From an uncultured Treponema sp. (GTDB taxonomy: Bacteria; Spirochaetota; Spirochaetia; Treponematales; Treponemataceae): a stretch of 39,426 bases of DNA. Both the position numbers and the translations under genes were made by a program. The notes below the pieces were generated by a model, which ran no database searches, was not told where the DNA came from, and saw only the letters and a program-made list of their open reading frames with translations. This document shows, one piece after another, positions 8,947 to 17,911 of this stretch (within the stretch, counting starts at the first letter, position 1; each line of letters begins with the position of its first letter). Location of the stretch: NCBI GenBank assembly GCA_947177175.1, contig CAMWTK010000020.1, positions 1 to 39,426 of the forward strand. Reading direction: 5' to 3'.

Positions 8947-9695
8947 CAGAAATCTCCGAATCCTTCGTAGGTTTTGAATGAGAGGAGGTACAGGCTTTTC
9001 AAGATGTCCGGCGAAATCGCGGCGAGTTCATCAAAAACCGTGTTCGTGCTTGGCGCGACATTTCCTTCAGCGATGACATCCGCAAGAATGGCGGGCAGTG
9101 CCTTGCAAAGCTGCGCAAACGCCGTACTTTTCCCAAAGACAATCCCGTAAAACTTGTCCATTGAGATACGGCGGATTCGCTCATGCCGGTAATTTTTCGC
9201 GTCAATCGTTATTCCCCACGGAGCGTCCTGCGACTTTGCGGCAATCGCCTCGACCAAATAGCAGACAGCTTTGTCGTCCTCCAAAATTTTGCTCTGCATT
9301 TTTATATACGTGTTTTTGGCGGCGGCAGAATTCATCGTGTTGTGCTTGTTTTTCACCTCGCAGAAAATGTGCCGCCCATGATTCGTCACGTCAAAGCCGC
9401 CGTCCGCGCCGTTCTTCGGAACTTCCCAGCCGTTTCCGGCAAGCCTAAATATATTCTGGTGAAAATAACCGATGTGATTCGTATTCGTCTTGTCAATCTG
9501 CCTGCCGCATTCGGATGCGATGGTCTGCCGGATAGTCTGATGATACACGCTCGCGTCAAACGTAAGTTTTATCGGATCGATGAGATTTTTGTTGAATTCG
9601 CGCAAGTCGATATGATAACGGTATTTTTCCACCGTCTCGCGGACATGGCTAAAAATCTGCTCGTCAGTGACAAATCCAAGACCATACTTTCTCAT
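8946..9695 (-). CDS. Eco47II/Sau96I-family type II restriction endonuclease
   Basis: A 249-residue protein I recognise as the Eco47II (Sau96I-like) endonuclease family, whose known members cut GGNCC. Family features seen: the N-terminal segment REFNKNLIDPIKLTFDASVY, then RQIDKTNTNHIGYFHQNIF, and the catalytic-looking GGFDVTNHGRHIFCEVKNKHNTMNS, in which D...ExK fits a PD-(D/E)XK site. The gene comes first in the operon and the methyltransferase second. Translation of the methyltransferase is probably coupled through the TGATG overlap. AAGGA lies 9 bases before the ATG. Endonuclease-first order implies that control of timing matters, perhaps through the HTH of the methyltransferase. Confidence 0.88.
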   Translation of the reverse strand: MRKYGLGFVTDEQIFSHVRETVEKYRYHIDLREFNKNLIDPIKLTFDASVYHQTIRQTIASECGRQIDKTNTNHIGYFHQNIFRLAGNGWEVPKNGADGGFDVTNHGRHIFCEVKNKHNTMNSAAAKNTYIKMQSKILEDDKAVCYLVEAIAAKSQDAPWGITIDAKNYRHERIRRISMDKFYGIVFGKSTAFAQLCKALPAILADVIAEGNVAPSTNTVFDELAAISPDILKSLYLLSFKTYEGFGDF

Positions 9696-9735
9696 TTTTC
9701 GGATTCCTTATACCGCATGAAAAAACTCCGCCGAC

Positions 9736-9744
9736 ACTATAGCA
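9736..9744 (-). promoter_or_regulatory. Extended -10 promoter for the restriction-modification operon
   Basis: On the minus strand TGCTATAGT forms an extended -10 (TGn + TATAGT) about 40 bases before the endonuclease ATG. The leader contains the Shine-Dalgarno TAAGGA. No good -35 is visible, as is usual for extended -10 promoters. Confidence 0.5.
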
Positions 9745-9800
9745 AAATTCCGCTTCTTTTTCTATCGTCCAATGCCGTCATCTTCCGAAAAAAACGCCCC

Positions 9801-10484
9801 TCACACTCCCGTCCGATTCAGCACGGCCTTGGTCGTGTCGGCCGCGTATTTCAGACCGACAAAAAAGAGGACGGGGATAATCACCAGAACCATGCGGAGC
9901 GACCGTTTGCCGCCCCGCGCGAGCCATGCCCGGCTGAGCTGCTGCCACAAAGCGAACACGGCGGGGATAAAATTGACGAGCAACGCCACCGACGCGGCGC
10001 ACTTCGCTTCTTTTTTGCACGGCAGCCACCGCCGGATTGCGTGCTCAATAGTCTCAATGCCCGCGCGCAGTTCCAGCGAGGTAGATGTCTTGAACATGAG
10101 CGACGCGCTCTGTACGCAGGCAAAAAATTTGAGCACGCGCACGCCCGTCACGCGGTCTGCCGCCACACGAACCGCCGCCTGCGCCGCCGCGCCCCAAAAC
10201 GGCTCCGTCCGTGCGAGCGCGTACCATGCCGCCCCGAATCCCATGAGATACAGGAACGCGCCGTACCAGATGACCGGCATGACATCGGCACACTGCTCGC
10301 GGAACGAAAAACGCAGGGCGCAAAAAAGCACGGTCTGCGCCAGCACGAATCCCGCCGCAACCTGCCACGGCAGCGAAAAAATCAGTATGTTGCAGGCGGG
10401 CACGAACAGTATTTTTATCCAAGCCGGAAGCCGGTGCACGAACGAATTGCCCGCCTTGTAACGGAATGCCGAATACTGCGCCAT
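9801..10484 (-). CDS. ecfT: ECF transporter T component (biotin, EcfT/BioN-like)
   Basis: A 227-residue integral membrane protein with several hydrophobic segments and short basic coupling-type stretches (AIRRWLPCKKEAK and QLSRAWLARGGK), which in EcfT proteins contact the ATPase. The region ILFVPACNILIFSLPW matches the typical N-terminal EcfT membrane pair. The ATG at 10484 lies one base after the stop of the ATPase gene, so the two are co-translated. With ecfA and bioY it would form a dedicated biotin importer: bioY binds biotin, and EcfT transmits ATP-driven movement. Some lineages call it bioN. Confidence 0.85.
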   Translation of the reverse strand: MAQYSAFRYKAGNSFVHRLPAWIKILFVPACNILIFSLPWQVAAGFVLAQTVLFCALRFSFREQCADVMPVIWYGAFLYLMGFGAAWYALARTEPFWGAAAQAAVRVAADRVTGVRVLKFFACVQSASLMFKTSTSLELRAGIETIEHAIRRWLPCKKEAKCAASVALLVNFIPAVFALWQQLSRAWLARGGKRSLRMVLVIIPVLFFVGLKYAADTTKAVLNRTGV

Positions 10485-10485
10485 A

Positions 10486-11205
10486 TCACCACACCAAATC
10501 GGCGACCGAATCATAGCGCGCAAGCGGATTTCTGATATTCCACTGCTCCAACGGCTGCGCAAGCCCTTCCTGCGGCGAGCCGTCAAACACTTTTTCGCCG
10601 CGGAACAGCACGATAAACCGGTCGGCCAGCCCCAGGCATTTTTCTAGCTCATGGGTCAAAATGACGACCGTCTTGTGCTGCGCCTTCAGCTGCCGGATAA
10701 GCGCGTTCACCTGCCGCACGCCGCCAACATCAAGATTCGCATACGGCTCGTCAAAAATGATGATCGGCAAGTCCATGGCAAGCATACACGCCACCGCAAG
10801 CCGCCGTTTTTCGCCGCCAGAAAGAAACCGCGCCGGAAAATCCGCCTTTGCCGTCAGCCCCACCTGCTCCAACGCGGACTGGACGGCTTGGGCAACCGCC
10901 TCTTTCGATTTCTTCTGATTTTTCGGGCCGAAGCTGACATCCTCGCGCGGTGTCTCGCCCAAAATCTGCGTGTCCGCCTCCTGAAACACCAAGCCCGCCT
11001 TTCCGCATGCCGAAACCGTTCCCGCCGTTGCCGTCTCAAGCCCCGCAATGATGCTCATCAGCACACTTTTGCCGGAACCGTTCTCGCCGCCAATCACCGT
11101 GAGCGAGCCTTCGTCAAGCGAAAACGACACGTCACGCACCGCCGTCTTTTTACCGTCGGGCGTGGCGAACGTCTTGGTCACCCGGTCAACCGTAATCGCG
11201 CTCAT
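10486..11205 (-). CDS. ecfA: ECF transporter ATPase (biotin, EcfA/BioM-like)
   Basis: A 239-residue ABC ATPase with all motifs: Walker A GENGSGKS (about residues 40-47), Q-loop FQEADTQILGETPREDVSFGP (the ETPREDV stretch is typical of ECF and cobalt-type ATPases), signature LSGGEKRR, Walker B IIIFDEPYANLD and the switch His in ILTHELEKC. It would be cytoplasmic and energise biotin uptake together with EcfT. It lies between bioY (13-base gap) and ecfT (1-base gap). Only one ATPase gene is present, so it probably works as a homodimer, as in BioMNY systems. Confidence 0.93.
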   Translation of the reverse strand: MSAITVDRVTKTFATPDGKKTAVRDVSFSLDEGSLTVIGGENGSGKSVLMSIIAGLETATAGTVSACGKAGLVFQEADTQILGETPREDVSFGPKNQKKSKEAVAQAVQSALEQVGLTAKADFPARFLSGGEKRRLAVACMLAMDLPIIIFDEPYANLDVGGVRQVNALIRQLKAQHKTVVILTHELEKCLGLADRFIVLFRGEKVFDGSPQEGLAQPLEQWNIRNPLARYDSVADLVW

Positions 11206-11217
11206 GCGTCCCGCCCG

Positions 11218-11802
11218 TCAGTCATACAGATACTGCGCGACCACCGGGCGGATTTTCAGCGCGAGCACCACCACCACGGCCGCCTTCAGCAAATCGACCA
11301 GCACAAACGGCGCGAAAAACGCCGCACAGAACAGCCGAACCGCCCCGCCGACTCCCAGCGACGCTTTTTCAAACGCGACGACATACAGCAATTCGGGAAC
11401 ATACACGACCAGCAGCCCGACCACCACCGCAAGCGACAGCCGCACGACCATGCCTTTCGTCACGTGCTTCTCCGCAATCGACGGACGAAGCGAAATCATG
11501 CCCGCGACCAACGCCGCAAGCACCCAGCCGATACGGTATCCGCCGTGAATGTGGGTCAGCACCTGAAAGCCGCCCTGCCCGCCCGCGAACACCGGCAGTC
11601 CCAAAACGCCCACCGCCACGAACAGCGCGGTCGGCAGCACGCCCGCCATGCCGCCCAGCAGCACCGCCGTCAGGACGCACATCGCATTCTGAATGAGAAT
11701 CCCCTGCTGAATGCCCGGCACGGGAACGCGGAAAAATCCCGTGGCGCAGATAATCGCCGCAAAAAACGCCACAATCGCCGAGCGCAACACCTTTTTCTGC
11801 AT
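11218..11802 (-). CDS. bioY: Biotin-specific ECF substrate-binding protein BioY
   Basis: A 194-residue six-helix membrane protein. The BioY signature is clear: VPGIQQGILIQNAMCVLTAV, then GLPVFAGGQGGFQVLTHIHGGYRIGW. Most BioY proteins have a GPTGGY-like loop; here it reads HIHGGY. The protein binds biotin with high affinity in the membrane. The start at 11802 (MQKKVLRSA) has AGAGG upstream; an in-frame ATG at 11838 would lie inside the promoter and operator and is rejected. First gene of bioY-ecfA-ecfT, with a BirA-like operator over the promoter, so probably repressed by biotin sufficiency. Confidence 0.93.
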   Translation of the reverse strand: MQKKVLRSAIVAFFAAIICATGFFRVPVPGIQQGILIQNAMCVLTAVLLGGMAGVLPTALFVAVGVLGLPVFAGGQGGFQVLTHIHGGYRIGWVLAALVAGMISLRPSIAEKHVTKGMVVRLSLAVVVGLLVVYVPELLYVVAFEKASLGVGGAVRLFCAAFFAPFVLVDLLKAAVVVVLALKIRPVVAQYLYD

Positions 11803-11803
11803 A

Positions 11804-11839
11804 ATCGTTACCTCTTGCACTTTCGTTACGGGTAACAAT
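11804..11839 (-). promoter_or_regulatory. BirA-like biotin operator
   Basis: Inverted repeat ATTGTTACC ... GGTAACGAT on the minus strand; the arms match at 8 of 9 positions. The total span from TTG to CGA is 34 bases, the span expected of BirA operators (9-bp arms around a 14-16 bp spacer). The left arm overlaps the -10 box and the right arm abuts the bioY start, so bound BirA would block transcription. An inner palindrome GTTACcCGTAAC is also present. Confidence 0.65.
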
Positions 11840-11866
11840 ACTATCTGTTTGTCCGCGCCCTGTCAA
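11838..11866 (-). promoter_or_regulatory. bioY promoter
   Basis: Consensus -35 TTGACA (11861-11866), 17-base spacer, -10 TAGTAT (11838-11843), all on the minus strand. This is the best -35 in the window. The -10 overlaps the left arm of the biotin operator. Confidence 0.8.
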
Positions 11867-11885
11867 GAGACGACCAACCGGCATT

Positions 11886-11967
11886 CCGCGTTGCCCCGCT
11901 GACCGAATTTCCGCCACCGCAGAAAGCCGTGTTGCTCCGCTGACTGAATTTCCGCCGCCACGGCGCG
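11886..11967. repeat. 41-bp direct repeat, two copies
   Basis: Two adjacent imperfect copies (11886-11926 and 11927-11967) sharing CGCTGAC then GAATTTCCGCC. They lie between the bioY promoter and the dgt promoter. No coding function is seen. They could be a regulatory or recombination-derived duplication. Confidence 0.6.
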
Positions 11968-12003
11968 GCGCGGTCGCCGATTATCGCAAACGCCGCGCGA
12001 ACC

Positions 12004-12032
12004 TTGCACATCAGTTTTCTGCCCGCTATACT
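12004..12032 (+). promoter_or_regulatory. dgt promoter, predicted leaderless
   Basis: TTGCAC (12004-12009), 17-base spacer, TATACT (12027-12032), then six bases GTCCGT before the ATG at 12039. The arrangement is almost identical to the polA promoter, including the CCGT before ATG. Confidence 0.6.
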
Positions 12033-12038
12033 GTCCGT

Positions 12039-13301
12039 ATGAAACATGCCTTTGAGAACGTACGCTGCGACTCGCTCAGCCACAAATGGGAACAGGCGAT
12101 TCATCGCGAGACGAACATCTACAAGCGCGGCAATGCTATCCGCTCGGAATTCGAGCGCGACTACACGCGCCTGTTGCACTGCCAGGCATACCGCCGGCTG
12201 AAGCACAAGACGCAGGTTTTCTTTGCCCCGCACAACGACCACGTATGCACGCGCATGGAACACGTCCTGCACGTCGCGTCGGTCGCCACCACGATCGCAA
12301 AATACCTAGGACTGAACGAGCAGCTGACGGAATCAATCGCAATCGGGCATGACATCGGGCACGCGCCGTTCGGCCACCACGGGGAAGACTGCCTGAACGC
12401 GCTCATGCGCCAAAAAACGGGCGCAAACGCCCCCAAAAAGTTCTGGCACGAACGCAACAGCCTGTTCTTTGCGGACTACATCGAAACCTTGCAGAACCCC
12501 GACGGCAGCGAACAGCCGCTCAACCTGACCTATGCCGTGCGCGACGGGCTGATCTGCCATTGCGGAGAAATCGACCAGCAGGGAATCCGCCCGCGCGACA
12601 ACGCCGTGCAACTGTACGACATCAAGCGACCGGGACAGGAGCAGCCGTACACGTGGGAAGGGTGCGTGGTCAAACTGAGCGACAAAATCGCCTTTCTTGG
12701 GCGCGACATTGAGGACGCGCGCACCTACCATATCCTCGACATGGGAAGCTACCGCCAGTTGCGCGAAATCGTCGCGGAAACCGTCGGCATCATGCGGAAC
12801 GGCAAGCCGCTCACGCACCGCAGCGGCAAAGCCGTGAACACCACCGTGCTGATAAACGACATGATCGTCGATCTGTGCGAGCAGAGCACGCCGCAGACAG
12901 GGCTGTGCTTCAGCGACCACTACTTCCGCTTTATCACCGAGCTGAAAAAATTCAGCTACGCGAACATTTACAACCATTGGCGGCTGCGCGAGTTCCAAAA
13001 ATACGCATCGAACATCATCGGCACGCTGCACGACACGCTCATGGGCATTCAGAGTTTCGTGCGGAACGGCCATCTGCCGCGCGCGTTCGTCCAGTACCAC
13101 AAGCTGGGCAAAACCTTTGACGACTGGCTCGTGCGCTACACCAATTACGACCTCAGCCGCAAAGCCACGCGCCACTACCAGACCCCCGTCGTCTTTGACC
13201 TCGCCGACAACGAATCCTACCAGAAATGCGTAATCGAATTCATCTCAGGCATGACCGACCAGTTCGCCATTGAGTGTTACGAAGAAATCATTTTGTTCTA
13301 G
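12039..13301 (+). CDS. dgt: Deoxynucleoside triphosphate triphosphohydrolase (HD domain)
   Basis: A 420-residue HD-superfamily dNTPase that releases triphosphate from dNTPs. The N-terminal signature RSEFERDYTRLLHCQAYRRL is typical. The metal site is visible as the R.EH..HV motif (RMEHVLHVASV), HDIGHAPFGHHGE, and the later D of KLSDKIAFLGRDIEDA. Proteins of this type are often annotated as dGTPase or dGTPase-like; the exact dNTP preference cannot be read from sequence. Its 3' end overlaps the convergent M15 peptidase gene by 14 bases. dNTPases can limit phage replication, but this one sits in the conserved backbone rather than in the island. Confidence 0.9.
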   Translation: MKHAFENVRCDSLSHKWEQAIHRETNIYKRGNAIRSEFERDYTRLLHCQAYRRLKHKTQVFFAPHNDHVCTRMEHVLHVASVATTIAKYLGLNEQLTESIAIGHDIGHAPFGHHGEDCLNALMRQKTGANAPKKFWHERNSLFFADYIETLQNPDGSEQPLNLTYAVRDGLICHCGEIDQQGIRPRDNAVQLYDIKRPGQEQPYTWEGCVVKLSDKIAFLGRDIEDARTYHILDMGSYRQLREIVAETVGIMRNGKPLTHRSGKAVNTTVLINDMIVDLCEQSTPQTGLCFSDHYFRFITELKKFSYANIYNHWRLREFQKYASNIIGTLHDTLMGIQSFVRNGHLPRAFVQYHKLGKTFDDWLVRYTNYDLSRKATRHYQTPVVFDLADNESYQKCVIEFISGMTDQFAIECYEEIILF

Positions 13302-14232
13302 CGTCTTCGTATGAGCGCAGCAGGCGGATTTGGAACAGTTCGGGGTGATACTCAAAATGCATGTTGTCAAAAATGCCCCACTTGCCGCCCCAAATAAAGC
13401 CCTCGTCCTCAAACACGGCGATGACGGGCGCGGGTGGCATCCAGCGGCGGCTCAACGGCGTGAGCATCCAGTCCGCCCCCACGCGGTCGCGCGTCCAGCT
13501 CCAGTAGATTTCCTTGCCGCCCCGGCTTTTGGGCAGCACGTCCACCGCAATGCCCAGACTGTGGAACGAAAGCCGCTGCGTTCCGGCAATGCGCCGCCAG
13601 TAATAAGCATCCGTTGACCCCAGGTTCGCCAAAAACGACCGCACATCAACGTCCGTGCGGGAAAGCGCGTCCACCCGCGTCTCAACGCGGCGCAAGGCAG
13701 GCAGCATCCGCTCATGCACCTTGGTCACTTTTCCCCAAAGCCGTGCCGAAACGATATGCGATTCCAGTTCCGCCCGCGTACCGGCATCATACAGGAACGT
13801 AAAGAAAAACAGCGGCGTACCCGCGCCGTTCCGCCTGTTGTCCGCCGCGCCAAAACGGCGCATCCGCTCGATTTCTTCCTCGCTCATCGTCGCGGGATCT
13901 TGTACTTCTTCCGCATAGCGGTAGAGCAGCGTCCAGTATTTTTCGCGCCGGTTCAACTCCTGCGCGGGAAGCAGCGCGCCGTCAGCCCAATAAAACGTCG
14001 CGCGTTTCACCTCTTTTTTGCCGGGCGCAATAGGCGCGCTCACGTCAATGCGCCAGTCAAACCGCCCAAAATCATACCGCGCCGAAAAAAGCACGTCGGG
14101 ATACGCGCGGCGCAACGCCCACAATTCGCGCGGCACAGGCAGGCTTGCCCCGCCCCAAGAAAAGTCCGCCGCCACCACGCCCGCAAGCAGCACCAACGCG
14201 CACACACACGCACTCACCAATTTTTTGCCCAT
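13288..14232 (-). CDS. Exported M15-family peptidase (D-Ala-D-Ala carboxypeptidase-like)
   Basis: A 314-residue protein with a signal peptide (MGKKLVSACVCALVLLAGVVA). The C-terminal third has the M15 zinc-peptidase pattern: SFHSLGIAVDV (the metal ligands His and Asp of HxxxxxxD), an aromatic-rich WSWTRDRVGADWM stretch, then FEDEGFIWGGKW and DNMHFEY with the second His ligand. Members cleave peptidoglycan cross-links or stem peptides in the periplasm. The central part (about 60-200) is unlike known domains I can name. It starts six bases after an extended -10 and has no Shine-Dalgarno. Confidence 0.8.
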   Translation of the reverse strand: MGKKLVSACVCALVLLAGVVAADFSWGGASLPVPRELWALRRAYPDVLFSARYDFGRFDWRIDVSAPIAPGKKEVKRATFYWADGALLPAQELNRREKYWTLLYRYAEEVQDPATMSEEEIERMRRFGAADNRRNGAGTPLFFFTFLYDAGTRAELESHIVSARLWGKVTKVHERMLPALRRVETRVDALSRTDVDVRSFLANLGSTDAYYWRRIAGTQRLSFHSLGIAVDVLPKSRGGKEIYWSWTRDRVGADWMLTPLSRRWMPPAPVIAVFEDEGFIWGGKWGIFDNMHFEYHPELFQIRLLRSYEDARTK

Positions 14233-14238
14233 GCAGCC

Positions 14239-14247
14239 AGTATAGCA
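14239..14247 (-). promoter_or_regulatory. Extended -10 promoter of the M15 peptidase, predicted leaderless
   Basis: On the minus strand TGCTATACT, then six bases GGCTGC and the ATG at 14232. The start of transcription would coincide with the start codon. Confidence 0.55.
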
Positions 14248-14249
14248 TT

Positions 14250-14290
14250 TAAAAACAAAAAAAGGCAGTCCGCCACGCAGACTGCCTTTT
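14250..14290 (-). terminator. groEL intrinsic terminator
   Basis: 11-bp perfect stem AAAAGGCAGTC / GACTGCCTTTT (arms 14260-14270 and 14280-14290, loop 9 bases) followed on the minus strand by a long T-rich tract. It separates groEL from the M15 peptidase gene and ends only a few bases before the peptidase promoter. Confidence 0.9.
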
Positions 14291-14307
14291 CCGTCACCTA
14301 CGGCCGA

Positions 14308-15954
<1,647 letters not shown>

Positions 15955-15993
15955 TTATAGCCGCGCGGTCTTTTATTTACCGCGATAGTGTAC

Positions 15994-15999
15994 TATAAT
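15994..15999 (+). promoter_or_regulatory. -10 box upstream of rnhA
   Basis: TATAAT on the plus strand, 72 bases before the rnhA ATG, in the groEL-rnhA divergent gap. No good -35 at the expected distance. Confidence 0.4.
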
Positions 16000-16071
16000 C
16001 AAACTAATACATTTTTTGCCAAACGGCAAGAAAAATCGACAGATTTTTTCACGCAGACGGAGGATAAAACG

Positions 16072-16548
16072 ATGACTTTTGACGACATGCACACAGACCG
16101 GCAGGCAATCACCGTGTATACGGACGGCGGCTGCCACGGCAATCCCGGGCCGGGCGGCTGGGCATGCGTGGTAATCGCCGACGGCGAGGCGCGCGAGCTG
16201 AGCGGCGGCGACGCGCACACGACCAACAACAAAATGGAACTGACCGCCGCCATCAACGCGCTTGCCGCAATCCGCAACACCGCGCGCTTTGCCGGCCGCC
16301 CCGTCACGCTCTACAGCGACAGCCAGTACGTCAAGAACGGCATTACCACTTGGATTCACGGGTGGAAAAAGAACGGCTGGAAGACGGCGGCAAAAAAGCC
16401 CGTGCTGAATCAGGAACTGTGGCAGCAGCTCGACGCGCTCAACGCCGCGCTTTCGGTGGACTGGCAGTGGGTCAAAGGACACGCGGGCGTGCAGTACAAC
16501 GAACGCTGCGACCGGCTCTGCCAGCAGGAAATGGCAAAATTCCGCTGA
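16072..16548 (+). CDS. rnhA: Ribonuclease HI
   Basis: A 158-residue RNase HI that cuts the RNA strand of RNA-DNA hybrids. All catalytic elements are visible: Asp in [18 protein letters not shown], Glu in [13 protein letters not shown], Asp in [12 protein letters not shown], and the C-terminal His and Asp in [17 protein letters not shown]. The basic handle region ([16 protein letters not shown]) is present. The ATG at 16072 has GGAGG eight bases upstream; an earlier ATG at 15988 would start inside the promoter and is rejected. Confidence 0.95.
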   Translation: MTFDDMHTDRQAITVYTDGGCHGNPGPGGWACVVIADGEARELSGGDAHTTNNKMELTAAINALAAIRNTARFAGRPVTLYSDSQYVKNGITTWIHGWKKNGWKTAAKKPVLNQELWQQLDALNAALSVDWQWVKGHAGVQYNERCDRLCQQEMAKFR

Positions 16549-16555
16549 AAGACAC

Positions 16556-16584
16556 TTGTATCTCTGTGCAAGATTGATTATTTT
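16556..16584 (+). promoter_or_regulatory. Promoter of the DnaJ-domain gene, predicted leaderless
   Basis: TTGTAT (16556-16561), 17-base spacer, TATTTT (16579-16584), then six bases TAAAGT before the ATG at 16591. No Shine-Dalgarno. Confidence 0.45.
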
Positions 16585-16590
16585 TAAAGT

Positions 16591-17190
16591 ATGGACGATT
16601 TATACCGCATACTCGGCGTGAGCAGGGCGGCGAGCGAAGACGAAATCAAAAAGGCATACCGCGCACAGGCGTTCAAATATCACCCCGACCGCAACCCCGG
16701 CGACAAAGCGGCGGAAGAAAAATTCAAGCAGGCGAACGCCGCCTATGAAGTGCTCGGCGACAAGGCAAAGCGCGCGCAGTACGACCGCTACGGCACTACA
16801 TCGTCCACTGCCGAACAGACGGCATACGGCGGCGCAAACGGCTTTGGCGGATTTTACGGACAGCAGGAATGGCGCGGCGGATTCCGCCAGGACGACGCGT
16901 TTTACCAGTGGTTCAACAGCGCGTTTGAGGAAGCGAGCCACCGCCAGTCAGAACAGCGGCAGACACAGAACGAGCAGTGGCAGGAATACTACCGCCAGCA
17001 CGAACAGCCCATGGGGCGCGGACGAAACCTCTCGTCGCTCATCCAAAATTTCCTCATCTTCGGGCTGGGACTAATCCTCTTGCAATATATGTGGTTTATC
17101 TTTCCATTCGGCCCGATTATCGGCTTCGCGGCGCTCATCAAGGGCGCAAAAGGCATGATCCGTGCGTTCAGGGGCTTGTTCGCCCGCTGA
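16591..17190 (+). CDS. DnaJ-domain membrane-anchored protein
   Basis: A 199-residue protein with an N-terminal J domain (residues 1-70) including the HPD motif in [16 protein letters not shown], which stimulates Hsp70 ATPase. A Gly/Phe- and Gln-rich middle follows ([18 protein letters not shown], then a Gln-rich helix). Near the C-terminus is a hydrophobic segment ([29 protein letters not shown]), so the protein is probably anchored in the membrane. It lacks the zinc-finger and substrate domains of true DnaJ, so it is a specialised co-chaperone. Gene order with infA and the TraR/DksA-like gene fits treponemes as I recall. Confidence 0.88.
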   Translation: MDDLYRILGVSRAASEDEIKKAYRAQAFKYHPDRNPGDKAAEEKFKQANAAYEVLGDKAKRAQYDRYGTTSSTAEQTAYGGANGFGGFYGQQEWRGGFRQDDAFYQWFNSAFEEASHRQSEQRQTQNEQWQEYYRQHEQPMGRGRNLSSLIQNFLIFGLGLILLQYMWFIFPFGPIIGFAALIKGAKGMIRAFRGLFAR

Positions 17191-17206
17191 TTCTGGCACA
17201 AAAGCA

Positions 17207-17428
17207 CTACCGCTCGCGGAAAATAATCCGGCCGTTGTTCAAATCATACGGAGAAAGGGCAAGCTTTACGCTGTCGCCCGGCACGATTTTGATATAATGC
17301 TTGCGCATTTTCCCGGAAAGATACGCGATGATAACATGACCGCCCTTTTTCAGCTCCACGCGGAATTTCGCGCCCGGGAGCGCCTCTTTTATCACGCCCT
17401 CCACTTCAATTTCTTCTTCTTTGGCCAC
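17207..17428 (-). CDS. infA: Translation initiation factor IF-1
   Basis: A 73-residue S1/OB-fold initiation factor. Family hallmarks: [10 protein letters not shown] at the start, [16 protein letters not shown], the universal [11 protein letters not shown] stretch, and the end [14 protein letters not shown] choose the GTG at 17428, which gives (M)AKEEE as in other IF-1 proteins and has GGGGGA four bases upstream. The alternative TTG at 17440 would add four residues and place the Shine-Dalgarno inside the gene. It is transcribed divergently from the TraR-like gene and convergently with the DnaJ-domain gene. Confidence 0.95.
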   Translation of the reverse strand: MAKEEEIEVEGVIKEALPGAKFRVELKKGGHVIIAYLSGKMRKHYIKIVPGDSVKLALSPYDLNNGRIIFRER

Positions 17429-17468
17429 AAGGTCCCCCAAACAAACTGCGGATTTTTGTAAAAAAAGT

Positions 17469-17497
17469 TTGCTTTTTTGGTGATTTACCTTTATATT
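17469..17497 (+). promoter_or_regulatory. Promoter of the TraR/DksA-like gene
   Basis: TTGCTT (17469-17474), 17-base spacer, TATATT (17492-17497). The predicted leader is about 40 bases long. Confidence 0.6.
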
Positions 17498-17545
17498 AGT
17501 ATGTACAAATACTTAAATTTGTCAATAGAGGGCGGGTTCAAGGAT

Positions 17546-17905
17546 ATGGAACAAGCGTTTATCGAAAAAATGAAGACGCAGCTGGAGCAGCAGAAAAAGA
17601 CGATTATGGAGTCATTGGCGGCGCAGAACGCGGACTACAAGAAAATCATGGAAGGCGGCGACACCACGGGCGACGTAATCGACGTTGCGTCCGACGTGAT
17701 TGACGGCAAGCTGCTCGAATCGTTGGGAACGCAGGACGCAAACCGCTTGCAGCAGATAAACAACGCGCTGGACAGAATCAAGCAGGGAAAATACGGCAAG
17801 TGCCTGAAATGCGGCAAAGACATTCCGCTCGAACGGCTTGAAGCCCTGCCCTATGCCTTTATGTGCATTGAATGCAAGACGACTGACGAGCGCAGAAACC
17901 GCTAG
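17546..17905 (+). CDS. TraR/DksA family zinc-finger protein
   Basis: A 119-residue protein with an N-terminal coiled coil (residues 1-70, rich in Lys, Gln and Glu) and a C-terminal four-Cys zinc finger (CLKCGKDIPLERLEALPYA then CIEC). This is the DksA/TraR architecture; members enter the RNA polymerase secondary channel and modulate initiation, often with ppGpp. The coiled-coil tip carries DVASDVID where DksA has its acidic tip. The ATG at 17546 is chosen over one at 17501 because the family begins with the coiled coil. AAGGA directly precedes it at unusually short spacing, and GAGGG lies further upstream. Confidence 0.88.
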   Translation: MEQAFIEKMKTQLEQQKKTIMESLAAQNADYKKIMEGGDTTGDVIDVASDVIDGKLLESLGTQDANRLQQINNALDRIKQGKYGKCLKCGKDIPLERLEALPYAFMCIECKTTDERRNR

Positions 17906-17911
17906 GGCGCG

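Noticed and set aside
7588..8970. Long plus-strand frame antisense to the first methyltransferase
   Set aside because: Opposite a complete m5C methyltransferase; no recognisable protein features.
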